Part shown: positions 25,797-33,782 of the stretch, one piece after another | How positions within the stretch are numbered: the first letter of the stretch is position 1 | Layout: each line of letters begins with the position of its first letter | Assembly (NCBI GenBank): GCA_903837355.1 | Contig: CAILUI010000228.1 | Location: 1-35,060, forward strand | Reading direction: 5' to 3' | Length of the DNA stretch: 35,060 nucleotides | From: an uncultured Victivallales bacterium | GTDB lineage: Bacteria; Verrucomicrobiota; Lentisphaeria; Oligosphaerales; JAFGRS01 | Program-made: the position numbers and the translations under genes | Notes under the pieces: generated by a model | Database searches by the model: none | What the model was told of the DNA's origin: nothing | The model's input: only the letters and a program-made list of their open reading frames with translations

Positions 25797-27313
25797 GGGC
25801 GTGGGCCTCCTGTGCCTGCCGTGGCTGCCGCCAGTGCCACGTCGGGCCAGGGGACGAGGCCACCGGTGTCCCGATCCGTCGGCATCTGTGCCCCCACCTG
25901 CCGGAACCAGTCCGACAACTGCCCGGCCAGCGCTCGGGCCGTAGCGGGGCAGTCGGCGAGCCGGTTCGTCGTCTCGCTGATGTCGGCCGGTATGTTGAAG
26001 AGCTCGAAGCGGCGGTCGGCATGGTAGTAGATGAGTTTCCAGGCGCCGACGCGGATGGCACTGAAGGGTCCGAGGCCAGGGCCGGTGGGGCCCCAGATGT
26101 TTGGGTAATGCCAGTAAAGGGGACGCTCCGGCGCCGACACCACGGTCTGACGCAGCAGTGGGACAAAGCTGCGGCCATCGGTCGGGGGCAGGGCCGGCAG
26201 ACGGCTGGCGGCGCCACTGGCTTCGAGCAGCGTGGGCAGAAGGTCCTCCACCATCGTGTACTCTTCGCAGACGCTGCCGGGGGCGGTCACTCCCGGCCAG
26301 CGCACCAGCATCGGTACCCGAATGCCGCCCTCGTGCGCCGAACCTTTGCCGCTGCTGAGCGGCGCATTGTGCGTGTGCGGCGGACCGCCGCGGCCGTGGG
26401 CGCTGAGGCCGCCATTGTCGGACAGAAATAGCACCAGAGTGTTGTCGCTGAGGCCGTGGCGGTCCAAGGCGTCCAGCAGATCACCCAGGCTCTTGTCCAT
26501 GCCCTCGAGCAGGGCCGCATACTGGGCCTCGGTCGGGTCCAGGCCGGCGTCACGGTAACGCTCGATGAAGCGGGGATCCGGCGCGAAGGGCACATGCACC
26601 GCATAGTGCGACATGTAGAGGAAGAAGGGGCACTGGTCGTGCACGGCTCGTTCCATCTCGGCCAGGGCTTCGCGAGTCAGGGCTTCGGTGAGGAAGGTGT
26701 GGGTGCCATGGTACTTCTCCAGACCGGGGATGTCCCAGAAGGCGTCGGCCTGACGCCAGGCGCCGCTGAAGCCCTGCTCGGACAGGTAACTGCCCGGCCC
26801 CCCGGCGGCGTGGCCGGCGACGTTCACCTCGAAGCCGAGGTTCAGCGGGTTGGCGCCGGGGGTGTCGGCCGCGCCGAAGTGGGCCTTGCCGATGTGGACC
26901 GTACGGTAGCCCACCTGGCGCAGCAGCCCCGGCAGGGTCGGCGCACAGATGGCCCGCGGCGTGGCCGGGTCCGGGCTGATGCCGTTGACATTCCATGCCG
27001 GGGGGACAAGCGTGGGGTGCGGCGCATCGGTGGCGCGGTCGCGCCGCATGGTCCAGTTCGTGACGCGGTGCCGGGCGGCGTTGAGTCCGGTCAACAGGCT
27101 GACCCGTGACGGCGAGCAGACGCTGGCGACGTAGGCTTGGGTGAACTTCATCCCACTCGCCGCCAGCCGGGCCATGGCCGGCGTGCGGTAGCGCTGGTTG
27201 AGCGGGGTTGCGCTGCTGTGGAAGGGCACGGAGGTGTCCTGCCAGCCCATATCATCCACCAGGAACACCAGGATGTTGGGCGGCGGTGAGGTGCGTGCTG
27301 TGCTTGACGGCAT
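25793..27313 (-). CDS. formylglycine-type sulfatase
   Basis: 506 residues. The Cys-type motif CSPSRVSLLTG at 66-76 gives Cys66 as the residue turned into formylglycine, with the usual Arg70. Metal ligands include Asp20-Asp21 (FLVDDMGW) and SDNGG (about 300), and the alkaline-phosphatase-like fold runs to about 460 with the GAWKLIYY strand. It would remove sulfate esters from a polysaccharide or its fragments. There is no signal peptide: the catalytic domain starts at residue 12, unlike most polysaccharide sulfatases, so it may act in the cytoplasm on imported pieces, or export may be missed. Activation needs a maturase not seen here. It is first in the leftward operon, its last bases overlapping the GH42 start; the next rightward gene starts about 220 bases away, with no clear leftward promoter. 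Confidence 0.94.
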   Translation of the reverse strand: MPSSTARTSPPPNILVFLVDDMGWQDTSVPFHSSATPLNQRYRTPAMARLAASGMKFTQAYVASVCSPSRVSLLTGLNAARHRVTNWTMRRDRATDAPHPTLVPPAWNVNGISPDPATPRAICAPTLPGLLRQVGYRTVHIGKAHFGAADTPGANPLNLGFEVNVAGHAAGGPGSYLSEQGFSGAWRQADAFWDIPGLEKYHGTHTFLTEALTREALAEMERAVHDQCPFFLYMSHYAVHVPFAPDPRFIERYRDAGLDPTEAQYAALLEGMDKSLGDLLDALDRHGLSDNTLVLFLSDNGGLSAHGRGGPPHTHNAPLSSGKGSAHEGGIRVPMLVRWPGVTAPGSVCEEYTMVEDLLPTLLEASGAASRLPALPPTDGRSFVPLLRQTVVSAPERPLYWHYPNIWGPTGPGLGPFSAIRVGAWKLIYYHADRRFELFNIPADISETTNRLADCPATARALAGQLSDWFRQVGAQMPTDRDTGGLVPWPDVALAAATAGTGGPRP

Positions 27314-27463
27314 GGGCCTGAACCCCCGCGACGGAACGGTACTCCGGATGTTTGACTGCGGGCCCGCGGACGGTCGGGATGCCGCGCCCCTAACCTACAG
27401 CCGCAACCGCCTTGGTGCCGTCGCGGCGGGGACTGGGGGTGCATGACCACGCGGCCGTGCCCG

Positions 27464-27492
27464 TTGCATTACGGTCATCGGCGCGGTAGCTT
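27464..27492 (+). promoter_or_regulatory. possible promoter of the secreted glycosidase pair
   Basis: TTGCAT (27464-27469) and TAGCTT (27487-27492) with a 17-base spacer, 45 bases before ATG 27537. The -10 is GC-tolerant and like the one at 7819. The divergent sulfatase gene shares this intergenic region. Confidence 0.42.
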
Positions 27493-27536
27493 CGCCGAAG
27501 AGGAACGATCAGGCAGTGCGTCACGCGGAGCTACCC

Positions 27537-30134
27537 ATGATCAGAAGTCCGGTCGGTAAGTGCACCTCCATGGCTTTGCTGCTGGCGGTCGGGCCGGCCA
27601 TGGCCGCTGACGATGGCAGTTGGCAGGTTGGCGAGACCACCTTCCGTTACTCGCCTGCGACCCGCGAGTTCACGGCCACCTGTGCCGGCCGCACCGTCCG
27701 GCCCTTGGTCGACTGCGGTCCGAGCTTCATCCTGGCCGGCAAGGAGACTCCGCTCGCCGCGGCTGCGGTGCGCCTGCTTGACAGCGTTTCGCGGGAGGCG
27801 GTGCTGACCTGCCATTACGAGGTGACCCTGGGCGCGGAGCGGGCGGTCTACGGCCTTGAGATCAGCCCGACAGCGGCAGGCCTGCAGGTGCGCTTCACCG
27901 CCGCCGACGTCTGCGGCCGACTCTGCGTCGGGCAGACGCAGGGCCTCGACTCGTGGTTCCGTTTTGGCTACAGCCGTTGTGCGGAGCCGTACGGCCAGCA
28001 ATCCTGGCCGCGGGTGGCCTTTGCGCCCGAGACGCCCGGCAGTACGGCGGGGCTGTTCCTGGCGACGACCTGGGAGATCGCGGTCGCCAATGGCAGCACC
28101 TGGGATGCGCCGGACCTGCGCTTTAGCGGCAGTGGCGCCTTCGCCGCCGGGCTGGACGTGATCTACGCGCCACGTACGGACGGGACCCGCATGCCCCTGG
28201 ACGAGACCCTCACGCTCAGAGTCGGGCGCGAGCTCTGGGAGACCGTGCCCGTGCCCCGGCAGAAGCCCAGCGAGTATGCCGCCGACCTGGCGGGAATGGT
28301 GTTTCTTGACGTCTGGGGCGGGCGTGCCGATGAGACCGAGTACCTGCTGCAGCACCTGGCCGCCATCACGCAGGGCCAGGCGCGTTTCCTGACCCTCTTT
28401 GAGAACTGGGAGGCCGGGGGCTTCGACGCACTGCTTCCCGACAGCATTCTGATGCCCGACTATCCGCCCAACCCCGGCATCGGTAGCATCGCCGATTTCC
28501 AGAGCCTGTCGCGTACGGCGAGAGCCTGCGGGCGCTTTGGGCTGCGCACGAACTACGTGTACTGGCGCCCCGCTTCCCCGAGTGCCCAGGCGGGGCAGGC
28601 GACGCGGGCCCTGGACGCCGCCGGCAAGCCGCAGTGGTTCACCCGGCCGACGGACTGGCTGCCCCTGATGCAGCGCCAGGAGTCCGAGATCCAGCACCTG
28701 TTCGCCACCGACGCCAGCCTGACCGATCAGCTCGGGAGTGCCGGTGCGCCCTGGGGCTATACCGACTACGACGCCGCGCAGCCCGGCGCCGGCGCGATGC
28801 GGGTGAGTCAGGCGCAGCAGCGCCAGGCCCTGCGTCTGATCAAGGACACCCACCGTGGTCCCCTGGGCACCGAGACGGTGATCGACGAGACCCAGCTCGG
28901 CGAGTTCATCGACACCGGCGACTTCGGCATCTTTGACGGCCATCACCGCGAGTTCACCCCGGAGTTCAAGCTCCGGCGACTGCAGCACCTGACCACCGTG
29001 CATGGCATGGGGCTGATGTACCGCTATTTCGAGATGCCGCCCTTTGCCAACTTCAGTTCCGGCAAGTGCACCTACCTCACGGACCCGTCGCAGTACGACG
29101 ACTACCGCGCCGCCGAGGTGCTCTATGGCAACGGCGGCTACCTCTTCTACTACCCCGGCATGCCCTGGGACTACGTGCTCACCGAATGCTTGGTGGTGGG
29201 GACGCTGCAGCGGCACTATGCCCTGCAGCCGGTGCGCGCCGTCCGCTATCACCGCAACGGCGCCTGGCAGAGCCTGCTCGAGATCGTCGTTGCGGGCGTG
29301 AACCCGCTTCCCGACCCCTGGGTCAAGACCCCCGGCCTCGAGCCGCTGCGCCGTATCCAGGTCGAATATGCCAACGGCCTGCAGGTGGTGGTGAACCGCC
29401 TGCAGGAGGACTTTCCGGTAGACGCCGATGGGCAGACCATCGTCCTGCCGCCGTCGGGCTGGGTGGCCTGGCTGCCGGCCGGCAAACTCCTGGCCTACTC
29501 CGCCTACGCTCCCGGCACGCGCCACCGCATCGACTTCATCCGCGACCAGACCGTCGGCCTGCAGTTCCTCAACCCGCGGGGGCAGGAGGTCCTGGGGGAG
29601 GCGCAACTCACCCTGTGGCGCAGCGGCAAGGTCGTGGCCCGCATCGACCCCGCCAATGGCGATGCCGTCATCGAGGGGAAGGTCCGGCGTTACCAGCCCC
29701 CAGGGCCCACGCCGCTGGAGCGCGTGGACTTCCGCTTCGACAAGGACACGCAGGGCTGGGTGGCGCACAGCGGCCTCGGGCCGTTGCTGGTGCGTGCCGG
29801 AGCCATGCAGGCCGACATCGTCGGTGAAGACCCCTACCTCTACGCCCCGGCTGTGGACCTCGCTGCGGACAGCATCCGCACTCTCGTTGTCCGCATGAGC
29901 GTGACCTGCGGCACCTTCGGGCAGCTCTACTTCCGGGCCGCCGAGGCCACGGCCAGCGCCGAGGAGATGTGCATTCACTTCGACGTCGTGCCGGATGGCC
30001 AGCTTCGCGACTTGCGGATCAAGGTGGGTGACCATCCGCTCTGGCGCGGGCACCGTATCACCATGCTGCGGCTGGACCCGGAACACGGCTCCAGCCCGGG
30101 CAAGGTCGTGATCGAGTCGATCCGGGGCGAGTGA
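27537..30134 (+). CDS. secreted TIM-barrel glycosidase of unclear family, with C-terminal carbohydrate-binding-like domain
   Basis: 865 residues. I choose ATG 27537 over GTG 27516 because GGAG sits 7 bases upstream and the signal peptide (1-23, ending AMA) begins at once. Residues 25-240 form a beta-sandwich, then a TIM barrel from about 255 to 560: MVFLDVWGG, FLTLFENWEAGGFDALLPDS, LRTNYVYWRP, WGYTDYDAAQPG and VIDETQLGEFIDTGDFGIFDGHH, several carrying Asp/Glu that could be catalytic. The arrangement reminds me of GH101- or DUF5696-like alpha-glycosidases, but I cannot assign it. From about 735 a jelly-roll domain (RFDKDTQGWVAHSG, then TMLRLDPEHG) ends the chain. First gene of a rightward pair with a GH95-type enzyme 26 bases downstream, divergent to the sulfatase operon, so likely part of the same degradative cluster. 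Confidence 0.78.
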   Translation: MIRSPVGKCTSMALLLAVGPAMAADDGSWQVGETTFRYSPATREFTATCAGRTVRPLVDCGPSFILAGKETPLAAAAVRLLDSVSREAVLTCHYEVTLGAERAVYGLEISPTAAGLQVRFTAADVCGRLCVGQTQGLDSWFRFGYSRCAEPYGQQSWPRVAFAPETPGSTAGLFLATTWEIAVANGSTWDAPDLRFSGSGAFAAGLDVIYAPRTDGTRMPLDETLTLRVGRELWETVPVPRQKPSEYAADLAGMVFLDVWGGRADETEYLLQHLAAITQGQARFLTLFENWEAGGFDALLPDSILMPDYPPNPGIGSIADFQSLSRTARACGRFGLRTNYVYWRPASPSAQAGQATRALDAAGKPQWFTRPTDWLPLMQRQESEIQHLFATDASLTDQLGSAGAPWGYTDYDAAQPGAGAMRVSQAQQRQALRLIKDTHRGPLGTETVIDETQLGEFIDTGDFGIFDGHHREFTPEFKLRRLQHLTTVHGMGLMYRYFEMPPFANFSSGKCTYLTDPSQYDDYRAAEVLYGNGGYLFYYPGMPWDYVLTECLVVGTLQRHYALQPVRAVRYHRNGAWQSLLEIVVAGVNPLPDPWVKTPGLEPLRRIQVEYANGLQVVVNRLQEDFPVDADGQTIVLPPSGWVAWLPAGKLLAYSAYAPGTRHRIDFIRDQTVGLQFLNPRGQEVLGEAQLTLWRSGKVVARIDPANGDAVIEGKVRRYQPPGPTPLERVDFRFDKDTQGWVAHSGLGPLLVRAGAMQADIVGEDPYLYAPAVDLAADSIRTLVVRMSVTCGTFGQLYFRAAEATASAEEMCIHFDVVPDGQLRDLRIKVGDHPLWRGHRITMLRLDPEHGSSPGKVVIESIRGE

Positions 30135-30160
30135 CCCGGGGTCAGGGGAGGCAAGGCGAC

Positions 30161-32650
30161 ATGAAACACCGTCGAGTCATGGCCGTCCTGGCGCTGAGTT
30201 TCGCCAGCGTTACCGCCAGCGCCGAGGGAGCCGAAGCGATGCGTCAGCACAACCTGGTGGTCACGCAGCCCATCACTGAGGCCGAGGACGGGCTGCTGCT
30301 GGGGAACGGTGACCTCTCGGTCAGCGTTTACCAGAGCCGCGACCAGATCATCTGGCGCTTCGGCAAGGGCGACGTCTGGGATCGGCGGCTCGACACCAGC
30401 GCCGACCCGAAGCCACCGCATATCGACGAGATCGCGCACGGCATTGCCGTCGAGCGCTGGAAGTGTCCACCCTACGGCGGCGCCGACCCGGTGGCGCTCA
30501 ATGGGACCGACAACCCCGAGCGCATGAAGGAACTCTGTCAGGGGGCGCCGGCCAGCTATCGCCGGCGCCCCTACCCGTGCCCGAAGCCCGTGGGTGAACT
30601 GGCTCTGCATCTACCGCCGGATCTGCCGGGTCTGACCGTGCGCCAGGAACTGAGCATCGAGACCGGCACTCTGCGCCTCGTCTGCGCCTCGGCCAACGGC
30701 GTTGAATTGCGCCTGACCTGCAGCATACCCCCGCAGCCCAATGTGCTGGTCGTGCGCTGGGAGCTGGTGAACTGGGACGAGAGCCACCGGATCGGGAACA
30801 CCAAGCCCCCCGTCTGGTTTTCGCTTTACCGCTGGGCCGACCCGGATTTGCGCACCTTTGCCCAGCAGTACTTCGCGGCTTACCGCCATGACACGTTCCT
30901 GAACATGGACCACGACAAAGTGACGCCCCTGCCGCGGCCGCTGGTACGCCAAGACGGTGGCACCACCGTGGTCGAGCAGGCCTTCCCGCCCGAGCCGACC
31001 TTCCCGAACGGGTTCCGCTACCTGCTGGCGCCGTTCGTTTCCGCCGGCAGCATCGCCCCGGTCGACATGGGGGCAAGCGGCGAGGCGCGGCTGGCGTGCA
31101 TGCTGCCGAACGACCTTACGAGTGGCTGGGTGGTGGTGGCGGTGCCTTCATCGAGTGACCCCGGCGGCCCGGAGGCCGAGCTGGGCCGGGTGCGCACCGC
31201 CCTCGCTGGGCCAGCCACGCAACCGGCCCAGTGGGAAGAGGCCGCCCGGCAGGACGCCGCCGAGTTCTGGTCTCACTCGGCGCTGGCCATCGGCGACCCG
31301 CTGCTGGAGAATCTCTGGTACGAGACCTACCACGCCCGCCGCTGCACGACGCGGGTCGGCAAGACCCCGCCGGGGCTCTTCCTGCCCAGCACCGTCCGCG
31401 ACTTCTCGCACTGGCACGGCGACTACCACACCAACTACAACTACCAGCAGCCCTACTGGGGCGACTACACGGCCAACCAACTGCAGCTCGGCGATGCCTA
31501 CTTCACCGGTATGGAGTACTTCCTACAGATGGGTAAGATCATCGCCAGCAAGTACTACGGCACTCGTGGCGTCTTCATCCAACTGACTGGCTATCCCATT
31601 CTGGCTGAGGATGATGTACTCGGCGCCGTACCGATGGGGCGGATGGCCTACATGACCGGTTGGGCTGCCAACCCCTACTGGTGGCGGTACCTCTGCACCA
31701 AGGACGCGACCTGGCTGCGTGAGGTCGGCTACCCGGTCCTGCGCGATTGCGCCTTGTTCTACCTTGACTTCATGAAGAAGGGCGAGGACGGGCTCTACCA
31801 CGTCTTCCCGTCCAACCAGGGCGAGGACGGCTTCACGGGTGACCCCAAGGACTACACCGACCGCTCCCAGGTGATGCGCCACCTGCGCTACTGCCTGCGC
31901 TCCGCCATCCTGGCCAGCGAGGTCCTGGCGGCTGATCCGGAGTTGCGCGAGCAGTGGCGCGACCGGCTCGAGCACGCCGCGGGTGACGACGGCCAGCCTC
32001 CCGTCCAGCGCGAGGGTCTGGCGAAGCTCTTCTACGAGGCGAATCCGCCGGAGTTCGGCGACGGCGTGCCGCCGGTTGCCGCGGCGGCGCGCCGGGCCGG
32101 GGCGCCCTGGCCCGGCGCCGGCTCCTGGGTGGACCTCTGGTACGCGGGTCAGTACCCGATGATCGCCCTGCCGACCTTCCGCAACGGCGATCTCGATCCC
32201 GAGCGGGCCTTCACCGGCCTGCGCCGCATGGTCGAGCGCTGGCGTCACCCCAACGGCCTGATCTGGGCCATGAGCGTCATGGACTACGGCCACGCCGGCG
32301 CCTGGACCGAGACCCTCGGCATGTGCGCGCCGCTGCAGGAGATGCTGCTGCAGAGCACCGCCGGGATACTGCGGTTGTTCCCGCTCTGGCCGCCGCAGGT
32401 CGCTGCCGAATTCAGGACGTTCCGGGCCGAGGGCGCCTTCCTGGTGAGTGCCCGCTGGGCGGACGGCACCGTCGCTGCCTGCGAGATCCGCAGCGAACGC
32501 GGCGGCGTCTGCCGTCTGTTCTCCCCCTGGACGGCGGGATTGCGTGTGGAGACGACGCCGGGCGTGGCGGTACCGGCCACCGCCACCGCCGAGGGCATCC
32601 ACAGCTTCGAGACCGTGGCCGGAGAGACCTACCGCCTGCGCCAGCCGTAG
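30161..32650 (+). CDS. GH95-type glycoside hydrolase (alpha-L-fucosidase or alpha-L-galactosidase)
   Basis: 829 residues. ATG 30161 follows GGGGAGG and starts a signal peptide (1-21, ending ASA); a GTG overlapping the previous stop (30131) is weaker. The N-terminal beta domain carries the family opener EDGLLLGNGDLSVSVY. The catalytic (alpha/alpha)6 barrel has TVRDFSHWHGDYHTNYNYQQ (411-430) followed by PYWGDY, the GH95 core segment with the conserved Asp/His/Asn/Trp, and later WTETLGMCAPLQEMLLQS and ILRLFPLWPP, which match the C-terminal part of the barrel; a small beta domain follows. The family removes alpha-1,2-fucose or alpha-L-galactose by inversion. Length fits. It is secreted, co-transcribed with the preceding glycosidase, and should trim side chains of the same polysaccharide. 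Which of the two sugars is taken cannot be told. Confidence 0.88.
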   Translation: MKHRRVMAVLALSFASVTASAEGAEAMRQHNLVVTQPITEAEDGLLLGNGDLSVSVYQSRDQIIWRFGKGDVWDRRLDTSADPKPPHIDEIAHGIAVERWKCPPYGGADPVALNGTDNPERMKELCQGAPASYRRRPYPCPKPVGELALHLPPDLPGLTVRQELSIETGTLRLVCASANGVELRLTCSIPPQPNVLVVRWELVNWDESHRIGNTKPPVWFSLYRWADPDLRTFAQQYFAAYRHDTFLNMDHDKVTPLPRPLVRQDGGTTVVEQAFPPEPTFPNGFRYLLAPFVSAGSIAPVDMGASGEARLACMLPNDLTSGWVVVAVPSSSDPGGPEAELGRVRTALAGPATQPAQWEEAARQDAAEFWSHSALAIGDPLLENLWYETYHARRCTTRVGKTPPGLFLPSTVRDFSHWHGDYHTNYNYQQPYWGDYTANQLQLGDAYFTGMEYFLQMGKIIASKYYGTRGVFIQLTGYPILAEDDVLGAVPMGRMAYMTGWAANPYWWRYLCTKDATWLREVGYPVLRDCALFYLDFMKKGEDGLYHVFPSNQGEDGFTGDPKDYTDRSQVMRHLRYCLRSAILASEVLAADPELREQWRDRLEHAAGDDGQPPVQREGLAKLFYEANPPEFGDGVPPVAAAARRAGAPWPGAGSWVDLWYAGQYPMIALPTFRNGDLDPERAFTGLRRMVERWRHPNGLIWAMSVMDYGHAGAWTETLGMCAPLQEMLLQSTAGILRLFPLWPPQVAAEFRTFRAEGAFLVSARWADGTVAACEIRSERGGVCRLFSPWTAGLRVETTPGVAVPATATAEGIHSFETVAGETYRLRQP

Positions 32651-32661
32651 CCGGCCCCGCC

Positions 32662-32680
32662 GCCGGCGAGACCCGCCGGC
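32662..32680 (+). terminator. GC stem-loop after the GH95 gene
   Basis: GCCGGCG and CGCCGGC form a perfect 7-bp stem with a 5-base loop, 11 bases after the stop. No T-run follows, so it may be Rho-assisted or only an mRNA-end stabiliser. Confidence 0.48.
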
Positions 32681-32809
32681 ACCAGGGATCTCGTTCTGGA
32701 ACCCGCGCTGCCGGGACCGTCTCGGGCGCGGTTCGCGTTGTCCCCCAGGGGGAACGGCGGCAGTCGCGGCTGACCCCAGCAGCGCCTGGCAGAGGGGGTA
32801 TGGTCCTAG

Positions 32810-32827
32810 CTTGGCATATTGGCCAAG
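32810..32827 (+). promoter_or_regulatory. dyad operator, first copy (likely ArsR site)
   Basis: CTTGGC-ATATTG-GCCAAG is a perfect 6-bp inverted repeat; within it TTGG-N8-CCAA matches a second site at 33294-33309, and both are followed by GTAnGCAT. This copy covers the -35 of the 53-residue gene, so binding would block RNA polymerase. Confidence 0.6.
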
Positions 32828-32839
32828 TATGCATATATA
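32811..32839 (+). promoter_or_regulatory. promoter of the 53-residue protein gene
   Basis: TTGGCA (32811-32816) and TATATA (32834-32839) with a 17-base spacer. Start near 32846 leaves a leader of about 38 bases to ATG 32884. Overlaps the dyad operator. Confidence 0.65.
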
Positions 32840-32883
32840 GTACAGAGGCCGGCCCCTGTCGGCGTTGTAATGAGGAGTCTCGT

Positions 32884-33045
32884 ATGCAGGAAATTGTGGT
32901 CAAGATCACGCCCGAGGAGCAAATCTGGATGCAGCAGATCGTGCTGGACAGGGATGTCGAGGAGGCCCTGCGGTTGGTCAAGCTTCTGCTTGATCGCGTT
33001 GAGAGCAGCGCACGGCAGCGGCTGAAGACGCCGTTGAACCAGTGA
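32884..33045 (+). CDS. 53-residue protein of unknown function in the ArsR module
   Basis: ATG 32884 follows GAGGAG at 7 bases, and the gene has its own strong promoter. The sequence is rich in Glu, Leu, Val and Gln with no Cys: a short N-terminal strand (EIVVKITPEEQ), then two amphipathic helices (IWMQQIVLDRDVEEALRLVK and LLLDRVESSARQR) with charged faces, likely a helical hairpin that dimerises or binds a partner. I do not recognise a family. An in-frame extension upstream to 32323 is shadow of the GH95 gene. Because it shares an operator motif with arsR, it is probably induced by the same metalloid or thiol-reactive signal. It could be a co-regulator, chaperone or adaptor to the ArsP permease; this is inference. 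Confidence 0.72.
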   Translation: MQEIVVKITPEEQIWMQQIVLDRDVEEALRLVKLLLDRVESSARQRLKTPLNQ

Positions 33046-33275
33046 TCGCCCGCCTCCATTCGTCCAGCCCGAGCCCGGGAAGGACTTTGGGTTTGAGAAT
33101 GGACACCCCCGGAGGGCCAGAGGACGGCCTGGCGGCGCTCTCCGGCAGGAGCGCAGGCTTCCTGCTGGGGCTGCCCGCGCCTGCGACCAGCGTCGTGGAG
33201 GCTGCTCCCTGAGACGCCTCGCCGGGATGAACCCAGGGGCGGCCCTATGGGCGTGTCGGCGGGGCGCGACCGGGT

Positions 33276-33304
33276 TTGCTATTCCGCGACTAGTTGGTTA
33301 TAGT
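33276..33304 (+). promoter_or_regulatory. promoter of arsR
   Basis: TTGCTA (33276-33281) and TATAGT (33299-33304), spacer 17. The operator dyad covers the -10. Leader of about 50 bases to ATG 33362. Confidence 0.55.
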
Positions 33305-33309
33305 GCCAA
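33294..33309 (+). promoter_or_regulatory. dyad operator, second copy (likely ArsR autoregulatory site)
   Basis: TTGG-TTATAGTG-CCAA, same spacing as at 32811-32826 and followed by the same GTAnGCAT tail; the 13-base stretch 33305-33317 matches 32822-32834 at 12 of 13 positions. It overlaps the -10 of arsR. Confidence 0.6.
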
Positions 33310-33361
33310 GTAAGCATTCGATTCTGGTAAGAACAGGCAGTCCATCGGGAGTAGGGTCGGC

Positions 33362-33706
33362 ATGGAGCCACGGAAACGGCAGCAGTTGGAGATGCAGGCG
33401 CGGGTGCTGAAGGCGCTGGCACATCCTTCGCGTCTGGGCATGGTGGAACGACTCGCGGACGGGGAGCGCTGCGTCTGCGAGTTGCAGCGCGTGGTGGGCA
33501 CCGACATGTCGACGGTCTCCAAGCATTTGTCGGTGCTAAAGGCGGCCGGCATTGTGCGCGACCAGAAGCGCGGGCTGCAGGTGTTCTATTCGCTGCGCTT
33601 CCCGTGCGTGTTTAACTTTCTGTCCTGCGTGAACGAGTTGATGAGCTCGGCGGCCGACGAGCAGCGCGCCCTCTGCTGCGCTCGCCAACCCGCCACGAGT
33701 CGGTGA
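33362..33706 (+). CDS. arsR: ArsR-family metalloregulatory repressor
   Basis: 114 residues, the normal size. ATG 33362 has GGGAG about 11 bases upstream. A winged-helix fold spans about 12-92: VLKALAHPSRLGMVERLADG, the helix carrying the CxC As(III)/Sb(III) site RCVCEL (Cys37, Cys39), recognition helix DMSTVSKHLSVLKAAG (48-63) and wing VRDQKRGLQVFYSL. Additional Cys at 82, 89, 105 and 106, near or after the last helix, may add a third ligand. By family knowledge the dimer binds its operator until a trivalent metalloid binds the Cys residues. It should control itself, the permease 76 bases downstream and, by shared operator, the 53-residue gene. Confidence 0.93.
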   Translation: MEPRKRQQLEMQARVLKALAHPSRLGMVERLADGERCVCELQRVVGTDMSTVSKHLSVLKAAGIVRDQKRGLQVFYSLRFPCVFNFLSCVNELMSSAADEQRALCCARQPATSR

Positions 33707-33782
33707 GCCGGCATGCGGTTGGTGGTCCTGGCAGGCTGAGTCCAGGTTCCGGCCAGCGTCGAGGAACGGAACGAGCACCATC

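Larger units (their letters stand above)
32651..32883. other. intergenic region after the glycosidase cluster
   Basis: Holds a probable terminator (32662-32680), a weak TCCCCC/GGGGGA hairpin at 32741-32753, and from 32810 the operator and promoter of the 53-residue gene. No open frame with a ribosome site other than that gene. Confidence 0.6.
33046..33361. other. intergenic region before arsR
   Basis: About 315 bases. A 37-codon frame (33099-33212) has no ribosome site at a useful distance and a neutral composition; I do not call it. A GCAGGA/TCCTGC stem (33145-33165) might end the preceding transcript. The arsR promoter and dyad operator lie at 33276-33309. Confidence 0.5.

Noticed and set aside
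27358..27367. Palindrome GCGGGCCCGC in the divergent glycosidase intergenic region
   Set aside because: Ten bases of pure GC are expected by chance in such DNA; no second copy or promoter relation was seen.
27531..30086. 851-codon open frame on the minus strand
   Set aside because: Antisense shadow of the secreted glycosidase gene: no ribosome site, no family match, composition of His/Gln/Arg/Val typical of reversed GC-rich codons.
33099..33212. 37-residue frame between the small gene and arsR
   Set aside because: No ribosome site at a usable distance and no recognisable pattern.
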